The notes beneath the pieces were generated by a model, which saw only the letters and a program-made list of their open reading frames with translations, was not told where the DNA came from and made no database searches. Positions 53,031-62,897 of a DNA stretch of 64,000 nt are shown piece by piece. The DNA lies in NCBI RefSeq assembly GCF_020687685.1, contig NZ_JAJEWM010000001.1, forward strand, positions 1,736,001 through 1,800,000. Reading direction: 5' to 3'. Source of the stretch: Tessaracoccus sp. OS52. GTDB lineage: Bacteria > Actinomycetota > Actinomycetes > Propionibacteriales > Propionibacteriaceae. Every line of letters begins with the position of its first letter. The first letter of the stretch is position 1. The translations under genes were made by a program, and so were the position numbers.

Positions 53031-54283
53031 GAGACTTCTTCGGGCTGGACGATTCGTTCGTCCGGCCCGTCCCCACCGACGCGTGGCGCCAGGACAGCAT
53101 CGTGGCCGGTGTCCTGATGGTCCTGTCCATGACGGGGCTGTTGGGCACCGCCTCCCTCCCGGACTACGCCCAGGACGCGAAGTTCCCCTGGAGCATCATC
53201 GCCATCGCCGTGGCGGGCGTCCTGATCACCTTCCGCCGCCGCTACCCAGTGGCTGTCCTCCTGCTCGCGACGGGGGTGCACTTCCTCGTCGCCGGGTTGT
53301 TGCTCCCGATCGTCATCGTGCAGGCCGGCATGCAGGTGCTCTACTTCCTCGGGCTGTACTCCGCGGTCGCCTGGGCCCGGAACCGCGAGGCGCTGCTGTT
53401 GGCTGTGGCAGCCGTGATGCTCACGATGGCGACGTGGATCGCCGTGGACCTGGCCTTGGGAGTCGCGTACTTCCGGGACGAGCACGGCACCACTCCGGTT
53501 CCCCTGGTCGTCTCCCAGGTCCTGATCAACGTCGCGTACTTCGGCGGCGCCACCTGGCTCGGCCGCAACGCATGGTTGCGGGCCCGGTCCGACGCTGAGC
53601 TGGAGGCATCCCAGGCACTGGTGGCGGCCCAGACGGAACAACTGGCGCAGCAGGCGGTCGTCGGCGAACGCCTGCGCATCGCCCGGGAACTGCACGACTC
53701 GGTGGCCCACCACGTCGCCCTCATCGGGGTCCAGGCGGCCGCGGCACGTCGCGCCCTGGAGAAGAAGCCGGAGGCGGCAGCCGGGGCGCTGGTCAGCGTC
53801 GAGGAGTCCGCGCGACAGACCGTCGCGGAGCTGCGGTCGGTCCTCGGCTCCCTCCGCGACGCCGGCGCACCCGACGAGGGCCGCCCCAGCCTCGACATGC
53901 TCCCCACACTGTTCGACGAGGCGGCAACGCTGGGCCTGCAGGTGCATCACGAACTGGTCGGCTCCCCCGACCTGGCCGACCACCTCACCGTCTCCCAGTC
54001 CGCGACGCTGTTCCGGGTGGTCCAGGAGGCGCTGACCAACGTCCGCACCCACTCGACAGCCACGGACGCGCGCGTCACAGTCCGGCTCAAGGAAGACCTG
54101 GCCGAGGTCGAGATCCTCGACGACGGCGTTGCCCGTTCCGGCACAGCTGGCAGTGGGCTGGGCCACATCGGCATTCGGGAACGTGTCCTGGCGCTCGGTG
54201 GCAGCGCCGAGATCGGCCCAAGGCCGGGGCGCGGCTATCGCGTCCGCGCACGCCTGCCCATGGCGTCGGGGGCAGCGCAGTGA
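53027..54283 (+). CDS. NarL-type sensor histidine kinase
   Basis: A 418-residue kinase with four to five N-terminal membrane helices (about 25-185), a coiled linker, and a HisKA_3 domain with the phosphorylated His in RIARELHDSVAHHVALI (about residue 222). The ATPase has VVQEALTNVRTHS (N box) and a short G-box region ending SGLGHIGIRERV. The GTG overlaps the guaB1 stop behind GGAGAAGAG, and its stop overlaps the regulator start (GTGA). A nearby ABC exporter suggests it senses an envelope-active compound. Confidence 0.9.
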   Translation: MRDFFGLDDSFVRPVPTDAWRQDSIVAGVLMVLSMTGLLGTASLPDYAQDAKFPWSIIAIAVAGVLITFRRRYPVAVLLLATGVHFLVAGLLLPIVIVQAGMQVLYFLGLYSAVAWARNREALLLAVAAVMLTMATWIAVDLALGVAYFRDEHGTTPVPLVVSQVLINVAYFGGATWLGRNAWLRARSDAELEASQALVAAQTEQLAQQAVVGERLRIARELHDSVAHHVALIGVQAAAARRALEKKPEAAAGALVSVEESARQTVAELRSVLGSLRDAGAPDEGRPSLDMLPTLFDEAATLGLQVHHELVGSPDLADHLTVSQSATLFRVVQEALTNVRTHSTATDARVTVRLKEDLAEVEILDDGVARSGTAGSGLGHIGIRERVLALGGSAEIGPRPGRGYRVRARLPMASGAAQ

Positions 54284-54933
54284 TTCGCCTGGTACTCGTC
54301 GACGACCAGGTGATGGTGCGCCGGGCCTTCGCGCTCATGCTCGGGGTGGAGGACGACCTCGAGCTCGTGGGCGAGTGCGGCAACGGTGCCGAGGCGGTGG
54401 AGCTCGTTGCCCGGACCGAATGTGACGTCGTGCTGATGGACATTGAGATGCCGGGCATGAACGGCATCGAGGCCACCCGCCGGATGCGGGCTGCCGGCCA
54501 TGGCCCGGAGGTGATCGTGCTGACGACGTTCGACCGCGACGACTACCTCTTCGAGGCGCTGCACGCCGGGGCTGCCGGGTTCCTGCTCAAGAACGCAGAG
54601 CCGGAGCGCCTGGTGGAGAGCATCCGGACCGTCGCCGACGGTGGGGCGCTCCTGGCCCCCGAGGTGACTCGCCGGGTGATCGCCGAGGCAGTGGCCGGCC
54701 GCCGTCGGCCCAGCCGGCTGAGCCCCGGCCTGGAACGGCTGACCGATCGGGAGCGGGACGTCCTGGTCCTGATGGCGCGGGGTCTCTCGAACGCCGAGAT
54801 AGCCGCGGAACTCTGGGTGGGTGAGGCGACGATCAAGACGCACGTGTCCGCCTGCCTGGCGAAGCTGGGGGTCCGAGACCGGGTCCAGGCCGTGATCCAC
54901 GCCTTCGAACACGGCCTCGTGTCTCCCTCCTGA
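54280..54933 (+). CDS. NarL/LuxR-family response regulator
   Basis: A 217-residue regulator. The receiver has LVLVDDQVMV, the phospho-Asp in VVLMDIEMPGMNG (about residue 52) and Lys in GFLLKNAEPERL (about 103). The HTH is TDRERDVLVLMARGLSNAEIA with IKTHVSACLAKLGV. It is coupled to the kinase by a 4-nt overlap and probably controls the following ABC exporter (110 nt away) or its own promoter. The downstream gap holds only small, weak hairpins. Confidence 0.92.
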   Translation: MIRLVLVDDQVMVRRAFALMLGVEDDLELVGECGNGAEAVELVARTECDVVLMDIEMPGMNGIEATRRMRAAGHGPEVIVLTTFDRDDYLFEALHAGAAGFLLKNAEPERLVESIRTVADGGALLAPEVTRRVIAEAVAGRRRPSRLSPGLERLTDRERDVLVLMARGLSNAEIAAELWVGEATIKTHVSACLAKLGVRDRVQAVIHAFEHGLVSPS

Positions 54934-55043
54934 GGAGGAGACGCCACTGGCGCTCCGGAGGGAGAAAGCGGAGCAGAGACCCACCCCCAGCCCGATGACG
55001 GTGGCCTCCCCCTGCTGTCATGGTTGTGGGAGAAGGGAGAATC

Positions 55044-55925
55044 ATGCTTGAGATCAGAAACCTCACGCGCCGGTTCGGGGAACTCGTCGCAGTCGACGAC
55101 GTGTCGTTCACAGTCCAGCCGGGACGATTCACCGGGTTCGTCGGAGGCAACGGAGCGGGGAAGACCACCACCATGAGGATGATCATGGGGCTGCTGGAGC
55201 CGGACCGCGGTGAGGTGCTGTGGCAGGGACGCCCGATCACCAGGGCCGACCGTGCCCAGTTCGGTTACATGCCGGAGGAGCGCGGGCTCTACCCGAAGCA
55301 GCAGGTGCGCAGCCAGCTCGTCTACCTGGGCGAGCTGCACGGCATGCCGGCCCGCGAGGCGCGGCAGGCGGCGGAGGCGCTGCTCACCCGGTTCGGACTC
55401 GGCACCCGGATGCGCGACAAGGTGGAGAACCTGTCACTGGGCAACCAGCAGCGCGTCCAGATCGCTGCTGCGGTGATGCCCAACCCGAAGGGACTCGTGC
55501 TCGACGAACCCTTCAGCGGACTTGACCCCGACGCCGTCGATGAGATGTTCGCGTTGCTCAGCGAGTTCACCAGGCGCGGGGTCCCCGTCCTGTTCTCCTC
55601 CCACCAGCTCGAACTCGTGGAGCGGCTCTGCGACGACATCGTCATCCTCGCGAAGGGCCGTGTGGTCGCCAGCGGTGGCGTGGGCGAACTGCGTGCCGCC
55701 GGGGAGACCCAGCACCGGATCCGGACGGATTCCGACCTGGGCTGGCTGCGCGACTTCCCAGGCGTACACGTGCTCGACCTCGACGGCCACGAGGCACACC
55801 TGACGTTCCGGCACCCCGACGCCGAGCAGGCGGTTCTGCACGAGGCCGTGCGGCGTGGGCCGGTACGCGCGTTCGGACCCTCAGTCCGCCCCCTCAGCGA
55901 GATCTACCGGGAGGTCACCCGATGA
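55044..55925 (+). CDS. ABC exporter ATP-binding protein
   Basis: A 293-residue NatA-like ATPase. Walker A GGNGAGKTTTM is near residue 35, the signature NLSLGNQQRVQIAA near 130 and Walker B GLVLDEPFSG near 152. A C-terminal DUF4162-like extension follows, as in sodium or antibiotic exporters. The ATG at 55044 with AAGGGAG is preferred to an in-frame GTG/ATG further up. Its stop overlaps the permease start by 4 nt. Confidence 0.93.
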   Translation: MLEIRNLTRRFGELVAVDDVSFTVQPGRFTGFVGGNGAGKTTTMRMIMGLLEPDRGEVLWQGRPITRADRAQFGYMPEERGLYPKQQVRSQLVYLGELHGMPAREARQAAEALLTRFGLGTRMRDKVENLSLGNQQRVQIAAAVMPNPKGLVLDEPFSGLDPDAVDEMFALLSEFTRRGVPVLFSSHQLELVERLCDDIVILAKGRVVASGGVGELRAAGETQHRIRTDSDLGWLRDFPGVHVLDLDGHEAHLTFRHPDAEQAVLHEAVRRGPVRAFGPSVRPLSEIYREVTR

Positions 55926-57082
55926 CTGCCTACCCGCCCCCACGCATGCCTTGGTCGATCGTCGCGAGGCGGGAGATCATGGCCAAGCTGACTGACAAGG
56001 GGTTCTGGATCTCGACGGTGGTCGTCGTTGTCCTGATGGTCATAGGCCTCGGCGCGAGCTTCCTGTTCGCCACCTCGCAGGACCTGAAGGTGGGTGTGAG
56101 CGACGCGTCAGGCAAGGAGGTGGTGGCCCTCGCGATGCGGGACACCGAGGCGGAGATCCAGGTGGTGGAGTTGCCCGCCGAGGAGTTCGTGACGGCGATC
56201 GAGGACGACCGGATCGACGCGGGGATCGCACCCACGTCCGACGGTTGGGACCTCGTCGTCGGGAGCATCGAGACGAGCACCGGAGCCCTCGAGAACGCCA
56301 TCCAGACCTACGTAACGTCACGCAACGCGGCGGAGCTCGGGATCGATCCCGCCGTCCTGCACTCGGGCGCCGACGTCAACGTGCGGCTCGCGGGCGAACA
56401 GCTCCAGGAGGATGCGGCGGTGGCCCTCGTGACGGGCATGGTCTTCTCCGCACTGTTCCTGATGGCCGCTCTCACCTACGGCATCCAGATCGCCCAGAGC
56501 GTGGTGGAGGAGAAGGAATCCCGCCTGGTGGAGATCCTCAACGCCGCGATCCCCTCGCGGGATCTGCTCATCGGCAAGGCGCTCGGCAACACGATCATGG
56601 CCCTGGGGCAGTTGCTGCTCTACATCCTCGTCGGCTGCGTGGGAGTCGCATTCACCGAGTTCGGCAGCTTCCTGCCCCGGTTGCTTCCCGGGGTCGGCTG
56701 GTTCGTCCTGTTCTTCCTGGTGGGCTTCGCCTCGCTCAGCACGCTGTGGGCCGCGGCCGGGGCGATGGCCACCCGGGTGCAGGACCTCAGCAACACGACG
56801 ACCCCGCTGACGCTGATCATCATGGGCGTCTACATGGCCGGCTTCCTGGCCCGGGGCACCCTGGCGGAGGTCCTGAGCTACGTACCCGTGGCCTCCAGCG
56901 TGATGATGCCCCAGCGGCTGCTGAGCGGCGAGGCTGGCTGGGTGGGCGCCCTCATCTCGCTGGCCCTGTGTGGCGTCTTCATGGCGCTGGCCATCAAGCT
57001 GGGTTCGACGATCTACCGTCGGGGTCTGCTCAAGACCTCGGGGATCCTGAAATGGCGGGAAGTGTTCGCCAAGGCATCCTGA
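55922..57082 (+). CDS. ABC-2 type exporter permease (NatB-like)
   Basis: A 386-residue permease with one N-terminal helix (about 25-50), an extracellular domain (about 55-165) and five to six helices (about 175-370). The cytoplasmic EKESRLVEILNAAIPSRDLLIGKALG is the family signature following the first core helix. With the ATPase it would export a drug, ion or peptide. The two-component system directly upstream likely regulates it. A bidirectional terminator follows. Confidence 0.9.
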   Translation: MTAYPPPRMPWSIVARREIMAKLTDKGFWISTVVVVVLMVIGLGASFLFATSQDLKVGVSDASGKEVVALAMRDTEAEIQVVELPAEEFVTAIEDDRIDAGIAPTSDGWDLVVGSIETSTGALENAIQTYVTSRNAAELGIDPAVLHSGADVNVRLAGEQLQEDAAVALVTGMVFSALFLMAALTYGIQIAQSVVEEKESRLVEILNAAIPSRDLLIGKALGNTIMALGQLLLYILVGCVGVAFTEFGSFLPRLLPGVGWFVLFFLVGFASLSTLWAAAGAMATRVQDLSNTTTPLTLIIMGVYMAGFLARGTLAEVLSYVPVASSVMMPQRLLSGEAGWVGALISLALCGVFMALAIKLGSTIYRRGLLKTSGILKWREVFAKAS

Positions 57083-57103
57083 CCTGGCTGTGCACCACGA
57101 AAA

Positions 57104-57133
57104 AGGACCCGCGCCCAACTGGGCGCGGGTCCT
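57104..57133. terminator. Bidirectional terminator between the exporter and ctaF
   Basis: A perfect 13-bp stem, AGGACCCGCGCCC with GGGCGCGGGTCCT, closes a 4-nt loop. An A-run precedes and a short T-run follows, so it can stop transcripts from both sides. Confidence 0.85.
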
Positions 57134-57158
57134 GCTTTTCGTATGCGTTGGTCCGGTC

Positions 57159-57557
57159 TCAGTGCTTGTAGTCGCCGCGATAGAACTGGAACAGCCAGCC
57201 GGATGCGGCCCAGATTCCGAGCCCCAGGCCGATCAGGCTGATCCACCACTGCTGCGTGCCCGGACCGAGGAAGATGAGCGCGGCCACGAGGGCGGCCCAG
57301 AAGGGCCAGATGCTCGACGGCGCGAAGAACCCGAACTCGCCGGCACCCTCGATGACCTCGGCGTCCTTGCGGTCCTCGGGGCGTGGGTCGAACGTACGCG
57401 CGGTGATGGTCAGGTGGCTCGCGATGATGATTCCGAGCAGGGCGGTGAAGCCGAGCACGAACGTGCCTGCGATCTCATGCGCGGTGAACCAGTAGATCGG
57501 GGTGACAACCCCGAAGAAGACGGCGACGAACCAGAACGTTCCCTTCTCAGGCCTCAC
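57159..57557 (-). CDS. ctaF: Cytochrome c oxidase subunit IV, actinobacterial
   Basis: A 132-residue oxidase subunit with four membrane helices: [19 protein letters not shown], then [19 protein letters not shown], and two later ones from [15 protein letters not shown]. It includes the family stretch [16 protein letters not shown]. It is found only in actinobacterial aa3 oxidases. The GTG overlaps the ctaD stop by 4 nt, completing the ctaC-ctaD-ctaF unit. Confidence 0.92.
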   Translation of the reverse strand: MRPEKGTFWFVAVFFGVVTPIYWFTAHEIAGTFVLGFTALLGIIIASHLTITARTFDPRPEDRKDAEVIEGAGEFGFFAPSSIWPFWAALVAALIFLGPGTQQWWISLIGLGLGIWAASGWLFQFYRGDYKH

Positions 57558-59290
57558 TTCTTGGTTCCCTTCTCGAAGAGCTCATGGTGGACGTCGGAGG
57601 ATTCGTCGAGAAGCTCCGCGAACTCGGCCTCGTCCTCCTCCGCCAGCTCGGGGTGAGCCAGGTCGAAGGCCGGGTGCATCGACCGCACCCGCGGCAGCGA
57701 GTCGAAGTTGTGGCGTGGCGGCGGGCACGAGGTGGCCCATTCCAGCGACCGGCCCCAACCCCAGGGATCGTTGACGGTGACCTTGGGAGCCTTGCGCGTG
57801 ATCCAGACGTTCCACAGGAACGGCAGCATCGAGACCCCCAGGACGAAGGCGCCGAAGGTGGACACCTGGTTGAGGACGGTGAAGCCCTCCCAGGCGCCGT
57901 AGTCCGCGATGCGGCGCTGCATGCCCTCGACTCCGAGCCAGTGCTGGACCAGGAAGGTGGTGTGGAAGCCGACGAACAGCAGCCAGAAGTGAACCTTGCC
58001 CCACGTTTCGTTGAGCATGTGGCCGGTGAACTTGGGCCACCAGAAGTAGAACCCGGCGAAGGTGGCGAACACCACCGTCCCGAACACCGTGTAGTGGAAG
58101 TGCGCCACCACGAAGTAGGTGTCGGACACGGGGAAGTCCAGCGTCGGGCTGGCGAGGATGATGCCGGTCAGGCCGCCGAACAGGAAGGTGGTGAGGAACC
58201 CGATGGCGAACAGCATGGACGCCGTCAGAGTGATCGCGCCTCGCCACATCGTGCCGATCCAGTTGAAGTACTTCACGCCTGTGGGGATGGCGATCATGAA
58301 CGTCATGAACGAGAAGAACGGCAGGTTCACGGCGCCGGTCACGAACATGTGGTGGGCCCAGACCGAGACCGAGAGGGCGCCGATGGCCAGCGTCGCGAAG
58401 ACCAGGCCGTAGTAGCCGAAGACCGGCTTGCGGCTGAAGACGGCCAGGACCTCGGTGATGATGCCGAAGAACGGCAGCGCGATGACGTAGACCTCGGGGT
58501 GGCCGAAGAACCAGAACAGGTGCTGCCACAGGATGGGGCCACCGCTGGCGGCGTCGAAGACGTGGCTGCCGAGGATCCGGTCCGCGCCGAGGACGAGCAG
58601 CGCCGCACCGAGCACGGGGAAGCAGATCAGGACCATGATGGAGGTGACCAGGATGTTCCAGCTGAAGATCGGCATGCGGAACATCGTCAGACCGGGCGCG
58701 CGCATCGTGATGATCGTGGTGGTGAAGTTCACCGCACCGAGGATGGTGGCAAGGCCCAGCAGGTAGAGGCCCATCAGCCACAGGTCGCCGCCGCTGCCCG
58801 GGGAGTTGATCGGGTTGGACAACGGCGCGTAGGCGAACCATCCGAAGCTGGCGGCGCCGCCGGGGCTCAGGAAGCCGGAGCAGGCCATCAGCGAGCCGAA
58901 GAGGTACAGCCAGTAGGAGAACGCGTTCAGCCTCGGGAAGGCGACGTCGGGAGCACCCAGCTGCAGTGGGAGGATGGCGTTGGCGAACCCAGCGAACATG
59001 GGGGTGGCGAACATCAGCAGCATGATGGTGCCGTGCATCGTGAAGAACTGGTTGAACGTCTCGTAGTTCAGGAACTCGATGCCGGGGTTGGCGAGTTCCG
59101 CACGGATGGCCAGTGCCAGCACTCCACCGAACATGAAGAACGCCATCGCGGTGACGAAGTACATGTTCCCGATGACCTTGTGGTCAGTGGTGGTGAGGTA
59201 CTTCATGGCGCGGGTGCCGAGCGTGGTCTCGGCGGCTCGCTGGGCGGGGCGTCCTGCCTCTGCGGTGGTGCGGGCGGCGATACTGCTCAC
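57554..59290 (-). CDS. ctaD: Cytochrome c oxidase subunit I
   Basis: A 578-residue catalytic subunit holding heme a, heme a3 and CuB, with twelve membrane helices. [16 protein letters not shown] carries the CuB His-Glu-x-x-Tyr cross-link region (about residue 263), and WAHHMFVTG (about 313) gives the two other CuB histidines. [13 protein letters not shown] is the N-terminal block. The GTG at 59290 overlaps ctaC by 4 nt; an in-frame extension further up is a shadow of ctaC. Confidence 0.95.
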   Translation of the reverse strand: MSSIAARTTAEAGRPAQRAAETTLGTRAMKYLTTTDHKVIGNMYFVTAMAFFMFGGVLALAIRAELANPGIEFLNYETFNQFFTMHGTIMLLMFATPMFAGFANAILPLQLGAPDVAFPRLNAFSYWLYLFGSLMACSGFLSPGGAASFGWFAYAPLSNPINSPGSGGDLWLMGLYLLGLATILGAVNFTTTIITMRAPGLTMFRMPIFSWNILVTSIMVLICFPVLGAALLVLGADRILGSHVFDAASGGPILWQHLFWFFGHPEVYVIALPFFGIITEVLAVFSRKPVFGYYGLVFATLAIGALSVSVWAHHMFVTGAVNLPFFSFMTFMIAIPTGVKYFNWIGTMWRGAITLTASMLFAIGFLTTFLFGGLTGIILASPTLDFPVSDTYFVVAHFHYTVFGTVVFATFAGFYFWWPKFTGHMLNETWGKVHFWLLFVGFHTTFLVQHWLGVEGMQRRIADYGAWEGFTVLNQVSTFGAFVLGVSMLPFLWNVWITRKAPKVTVNDPWGWGRSLEWATSCPPPRHNFDSLPRVRSMHPAFDLAHPELAEEDEAEFAELLDESSDVHHELFEKGTKK

Positions 59291-60153
59291 TGGTCCCCCT
59301 CGGTCTCGGTCTGCGGCAGGGTGTCGGCCAGGCTGGAGGGCATCTCGATGACGCCCTCGTTGCCGGAATCCGCAAGCTGCGTCACATAGGCGTTGTAGTC
59401 CTCCTCCGAGACCACGTGCACTTCGAACAGCATCAGCGCGTGGTAGGTGCCGCACAGTTCGGCGCACTTGCCGTCGTAGACGCCGATCTTGTTGGGAGTG
59501 ACGTCCATCGAGTTCGGGTGTCCGGGAATGACATCGAGCTTGTAGTAGAACGAAGGCACCCAGAACGAGTGGATCACGTCCGGCGACTGCAGGTTGATGC
59601 GCACGGTCTTGTTCACCGGGAGGTACAGGTCCGGAATCTTCTCCAGCGTGCCGCTCTCATGGGCGTCCACGCCGATGGCGGGGTTGTCCGCCTCGTTGTA
59701 GTTGAACGTCCAGGACCACTTCTGACCGATCACGTCGATGACCAGGTCCGGCTCAGGGGTTTGCGACTTCATGGCGTCGGCCGACCGGACGGTGTAGAAG
59801 AACAGGACGCCGACGATCAGGAAGGGGACGAGAGTGTAGAGGAGCTCCAGCGGGAGGTGGTACTTGGTCTGCCGCGGGGCTGAGTTGACGCCTTCCTTGT
59901 GCCGGTAGCGGACCACCGACCACCCGATCAGGCCCCACACGAGGCCTCCGATGATGAGCGAGGCGATCCAGGCACCGATCCACAGGCTGCTGACGTTCGG
60001 CGCCTCAGCCGAGGCCGCCTCGGGAAGGCCGAACCTGGCTCCCTGTCCGGAGCATGCCGTCAACAGGCCAATCGCCCCGACACCGGCCAGCGTTGCCGCC
60101 CGTCGGAGCAGACGTCCGGGGCGACTTCCGGCTCGCCCAAGTTTCCCAGTCAC
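59287..60153 (-). CDS. ctaC: Cytochrome c oxidase subunit II
   Basis: A 288-residue subunit that receives electrons from QcrC at the CuA centre. The lipobox [10 protein letters not shown] ends the signal (about residue 28), so the mature protein is a lipoprotein. Two membrane helices follow (about 46-66 and 92-110). CuA ligands lie in [16 protein letters not shown] (about 235). The GTG at 60153 is preferred because GGAAGGG lies 6 nt before it; an in-frame ATG at 60168 has a poorer site. Confidence 0.93.
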   Translation of the reverse strand: MTGKLGRAGSRPGRLLRRAATLAGVGAIGLLTACSGQGARFGLPEAASAEAPNVSSLWIGAWIASLIIGGLVWGLIGWSVVRYRHKEGVNSAPRQTKYHLPLELLYTLVPFLIVGVLFFYTVRSADAMKSQTPEPDLVIDVIGQKWSWTFNYNEADNPAIGVDAHESGTLEKIPDLYLPVNKTVRINLQSPDVIHSFWVPSFYYKLDVIPGHPNSMDVTPNKIGVYDGKCAELCGTYHALMLFEVHVVSEEDYNAYVTQLADSGNEGVIEMPSSLADTLPQTETEGDQ

Positions 60154-60204
60154 AGGTTGCCCTTCCATCTGCTTGCCACTACTGAGGACACACTAACGCA
60201 AAAG

Positions 60205-60240
60205 GCCACCCCGAGGTAACGCAGTACCAGTCGGGGTGGC
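60205..60240 (-). terminator. Terminator of the IscA-type gene
   Basis: GCCACCCCGA (60205-60214) pairs with TCGGGGTGGC (60231-60240), and an inner GGTA/TACC stem shortens the loop. On the minus strand it is followed by CCTTTTG, a short T-run. Confidence 0.75.
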
Positions 60241-60277
60241 ATTCTTGGTGAAGGACTGTGCCCTCAGCCGGATCGGC

Positions 60278-60625
60278 TCAGTGGAACGAGTCGCCGCAGG
60301 CGCAGGAACCGGTTGCGTTGGGGTTGTCGATGGTGAATCCCTGCTTCTCGATGGTGTCGACGAAATCGATGCTCGCGCCGCCGAGGTAGGGCGCACTCAT
60401 CTTGTCGGTGACGACCTTGACGCCGTCGTAGTCGGCCTCGACGTCGCCGTCGAGCGAGCGGTCGTCGAAGTAGAGCTGGTAGCGCAGACCGGAGCATCCG
60501 CCGGGCTGAACAGCGATTCGCAGGCTCAGGTCGTCGCGTCCCTCCCCCTCGAGGAGTGAACGGATCTTGGTGACGGCGACGTCGGTAAGGACGACACCGG
60601 AGGTGGTTGTCTGGGTATCGGTCAC
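60278..60625 (-). CDS. A-type iron-sulfur carrier (IscA/ErpA/HesB family)
   Basis: A 115-residue carrier with the three conserved Cys: QPGGCSGLRY (about residue 47) and SCACGDSFH at the end. It transfers Fe-S clusters to apo-proteins; the Rieske protein encoded nearby could be a client. The GTG at 60625 has GGAG 7 nt before it. A promoter-like TTGTGT (60691-60686) and TACACT (60670-60665) lie upstream with a short 15-bp spacer. Confidence 0.93.
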   Translation of the reverse strand: MTDTQTTTSGVVLTDVAVTKIRSLLEGEGRDDLSLRIAVQPGGCSGLRYQLYFDDRSLDGDVEADYDGVKVVTDKMSAPYLGGASIDFVDTIEKQGFTIDNPNATGSCACGDSFH

Positions 60626-60709
60626 GATTTGCTCCAGGTCATGGATGGAATTGGTACGAGCGCCAGTGTACGCCTTCTGCAACAAACACAACGTCTGCCC
60701 AGCGGTGCG

Positions 60710-61594
60710 TCACCAACGCCAGGTGCTGGCCACCTTCGCCGCTGTGGCGGCAAGATCGGCTGGCGTCGGCTCTTCATCGCCGGCCCCGGGCAGCACGGCA
60801 TAGGCCGCCTCCACCCCCGCCAGCCTGAGCTCGCGCGCGGAGACGAAGGTCCGGCCGGCGATTACGACGAGTGGCCTGAGGGCCAGAGCCGCCAGTTCTG
60901 ACAGCCGCTTCACCACGGGTCCCCCGACGGCGTGGAAGTCCAGCTGCGCCGTCGCCGTCACGACGACGTCTGCAGCGCCCATCACCCGCGCTGCGTCATA
61001 GCCGGCGAGGCACAGCTCAAGACCGGAACCGACGCGCCCGCCGAGCGCGATCACCGCCGCCCCGACGCCGCCCAGAGCCCCCGACCCGTCTGCCATGGGG
61101 TCTGCCCCGATGGCTTTGGCCCAGGCCTCGGCGCGGGCGTCGTCGGCCAGCGTCTCGGCCAGGTCCGCGCCACGATCCCGGCCCAGTTCGGCCAGCGCCC
61201 CCGAGAGGCCGGTCAGTGGCGCCAGGGCACCCGCGTGCGGAACGACGGCCACCACTTCCCTGCCTGAGAGCCCGCCCCGCACCCTGCCGACGACTTCGGG
61301 CGACAAGACGGCTGTGAGTTCGGCCAGCGACGGGGCTTCCCACTGCGACAGATCAAGCCAGAGCGGATCCGGACCGGGAACCAGGGACACCAGGGCGGAC
61401 TCGAGGTCCGCCGGCCTGACGAGCTGAGCCCGCTCCTCCAACGTGGAAAGGGCATCGGCGAGCGCGTCGCCGCCGTGACCCAACGGGATCACGGCGACCT
61501 CGGCCCCCGTCTGCGCGAAGGCCGTCCCGATGAGTTCGGAGGCTGACCTCGGCCCCAGTCCCGCGATCTCGTCACAGGCGATGAGAACCCTCAA
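60710..61594 (-). CDS. Glycerate-kinase-like protein, degenerate
   Basis: A 294-residue relative of type-2 glycerate kinases (GckA/GarK, usually about 370-380). The N-terminus MRVLIACDEIAGLGPRSAS aligns with the family's APDSFKGSLSA, but the SFK triad is lost (EIA). GGDALADAL stands where the family has DGGEGT. GSGALGGVGAAVIALGG and the late block TATAQLDFHAVGGPVV retain the fold. Catalysis is doubtful. It is coupled by 4-nt overlaps to PspAA and PspA, so a regulatory or envelope-stress role may have replaced glycerate metabolism. Confidence 0.65.
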   Translation of the reverse strand: MRVLIACDEIAGLGPRSASELIGTAFAQTGAEVAVIPLGHGGDALADALSTLEERAQLVRPADLESALVSLVPGPDPLWLDLSQWEAPSLAELTAVLSPEVVGRVRGGLSGREVVAVVPHAGALAPLTGLSGALAELGRDRGADLAETLADDARAEAWAKAIGADPMADGSGALGGVGAAVIALGGRVGSGLELCLAGYDAARVMGAADVVVTATAQLDFHAVGGPVVKRLSELAALALRPLVVIAGRTFVSARELRLAGVEAAYAVLPGAGDEEPTPADLAATAAKVASTWRW

Positions 61595-61959
61595 CGGGCG
61601 GTGTCCTCGCGGACGTCCGGCTCGACCCCGTCGGGACGCACGAAGTCACTCTCGCTCTCGAAGTTCTCATGGTCGGGGATCAGTCCGTAGTACTCGGACT
61701 GGCTGTCCAGGAGTGCGCGCACGTCCTCGACCGTGGAGTCCGCGTCGGGCAGGACGAGGTCCGACTCGGCCAGCACCTCGTCGGGCACCTCGGTGCCGTA
61801 GGTGCGCACAGCGGTGTTGAGTTGCTCCAGTGCGGCGCGAAGCGCCACCGAATCGCCATCGGCGACGGCCTTCTCGACCGCGGAGTCGATCTCGTTGAGC
61901 GCGAGCAGCTGCTCAGGCTCCATGACCCACTGCCCCTCACCCAGGATGCGTACGATCAT
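61591..61959 (-). CDS. PspAA, PspA-associated protein
   Basis: A 122-residue acidic protein beginning MIVRILGEGQWVMEPEQL, the PspAA family hallmark, with a central helix (LLALNEIDSAVEKAVADGD). The conserved ADSTVEDVRALL follows, then an acidic tail. PspAA partners PspA in actinobacterial membrane-stress operons. It overlaps PspA upstream and the kinase-like gene downstream by 4 nt. Confidence 0.85.
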   Translation of the reverse strand: MIVRILGEGQWVMEPEQLLALNEIDSAVEKAVADGDSVALRAALEQLNTAVRTYGTEVPDEVLAESDLVLPDADSTVEDVRALLDSQSEYYGLIPDHENFESESDFVRPDGVEPDVREDTAR

Positions 61960-62759
61960 GACTGACGCTCCGTCTGGTCGAAGTTGGGCTGCGAGCCGTG
62001 CGCGGCCGGAGCGGCCGCCTCCTCGGGGGCGTCGATCTGCGCTCGAGCGGCCGGGCCGCCGGTGAGCTGGGCCTTCATGGCAGCCAGTTCGTTCTCGACC
62101 GAGGAGTCGGAGGCGAGCGCATCCAGTTCGCGCGTGATGTCGTCGCGCGTGGACCCCGTGGGATCCTCCAGTGCGCCGGAGGCGAGCAGTTCGTCGACGG
62201 CAGAGGCCCGCGCCTGCAGTTGCAGGGTCTTGTCCTCGGCGCGCTGGATGGCCAGCCCGACGTCGCCCATCTCCTCGGAGATGCCGGTGAACGCCTCGTT
62301 GATGCGCGTCTGGGCCTCCGCGGCCGAGTAGGTGGCCTTGATGGTCTCCTTGCGGGTGCGGAAGGCGTCCACCTTGGCCTGCAGCCGCGAACTCGCACGA
62401 ACCAGCTTCTCCTCCTCACCCTGCAGGGCGGCGTGCTGGGTCTGGAGGTCGGCCAGCTGGGTCTGGAGTCCGCTCTTGCGGGTCAGCGCCTCACGCGCCA
62501 GGTCCTCGCGGTTGGCCTCGAGGGCCCGCTGCGCCTGGACCTGCAGCTTCTCGACCTCCTGGTTCATCTTCTGGGCCTGCAGCTCGACGCGCTTCCGGCT
62601 CGTCGCGACGTCGGCGACTCCCCGGCGTACGTGCTGCAGCAGGTCCAGCTGACGCTGGTAGGAGTAGTCGAGCGTTTCCCGCGGATCTTCGTACTTGTCC
62701 AGTACCTTGGTCGTCTTGGTTTTGAACATCAAGGCGATTCGTTCAAAGATGCCTGCCAC
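61956..62759 (-). CDS. pspA: PspA/IM30 family membrane-stress protein
   Basis: A 267-residue coiled-coil protein of the ESCRT-III/PspA fold that binds and repairs stressed membrane. It starts VAGIFERIALMFKTKT (amphipathic helix) and continues with long heptads: LDYSYQRQLDLLQHV, AREALTRKSGLQTQL and INEAFTGISEEMGD. The Ala/Pro-rich tail is specific to this version. The GTG at 62759 with GGAGGG 6 nt before it is preferred to upstream in-frame codons. Confidence 0.93.
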   Translation of the reverse strand: MAGIFERIALMFKTKTTKVLDKYEDPRETLDYSYQRQLDLLQHVRRGVADVATSRKRVELQAQKMNQEVEKLQVQAQRALEANREDLAREALTRKSGLQTQLADLQTQHAALQGEEEKLVRASSRLQAKVDAFRTRKETIKATYSAAEAQTRINEAFTGISEEMGDVGLAIQRAEDKTLQLQARASAVDELLASGALEDPTGSTRDDITRELDALASDSSVENELAAMKAQLTGGPAARAQIDAPEEAAAPAAHGSQPNFDQTERQS

Positions 62760-62897
62760 GGTTTTCCCTCCAGAGGTTTGTGTACGCACCAACGCTACCC
62801 GGTGGGGCGGGCGGGCGCTTGGGATCCAACCCTGATTGAACCCCGGATCGGCATCAGCCCCTAGACTGGGGCCTTCTCAGGACAAAGGATTTTCGAA

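Noticed and set aside
57584-59389. 601-codon open frame on the plus strand
   Set aside because: Shadow of ctaD; no membrane segments or motifs.
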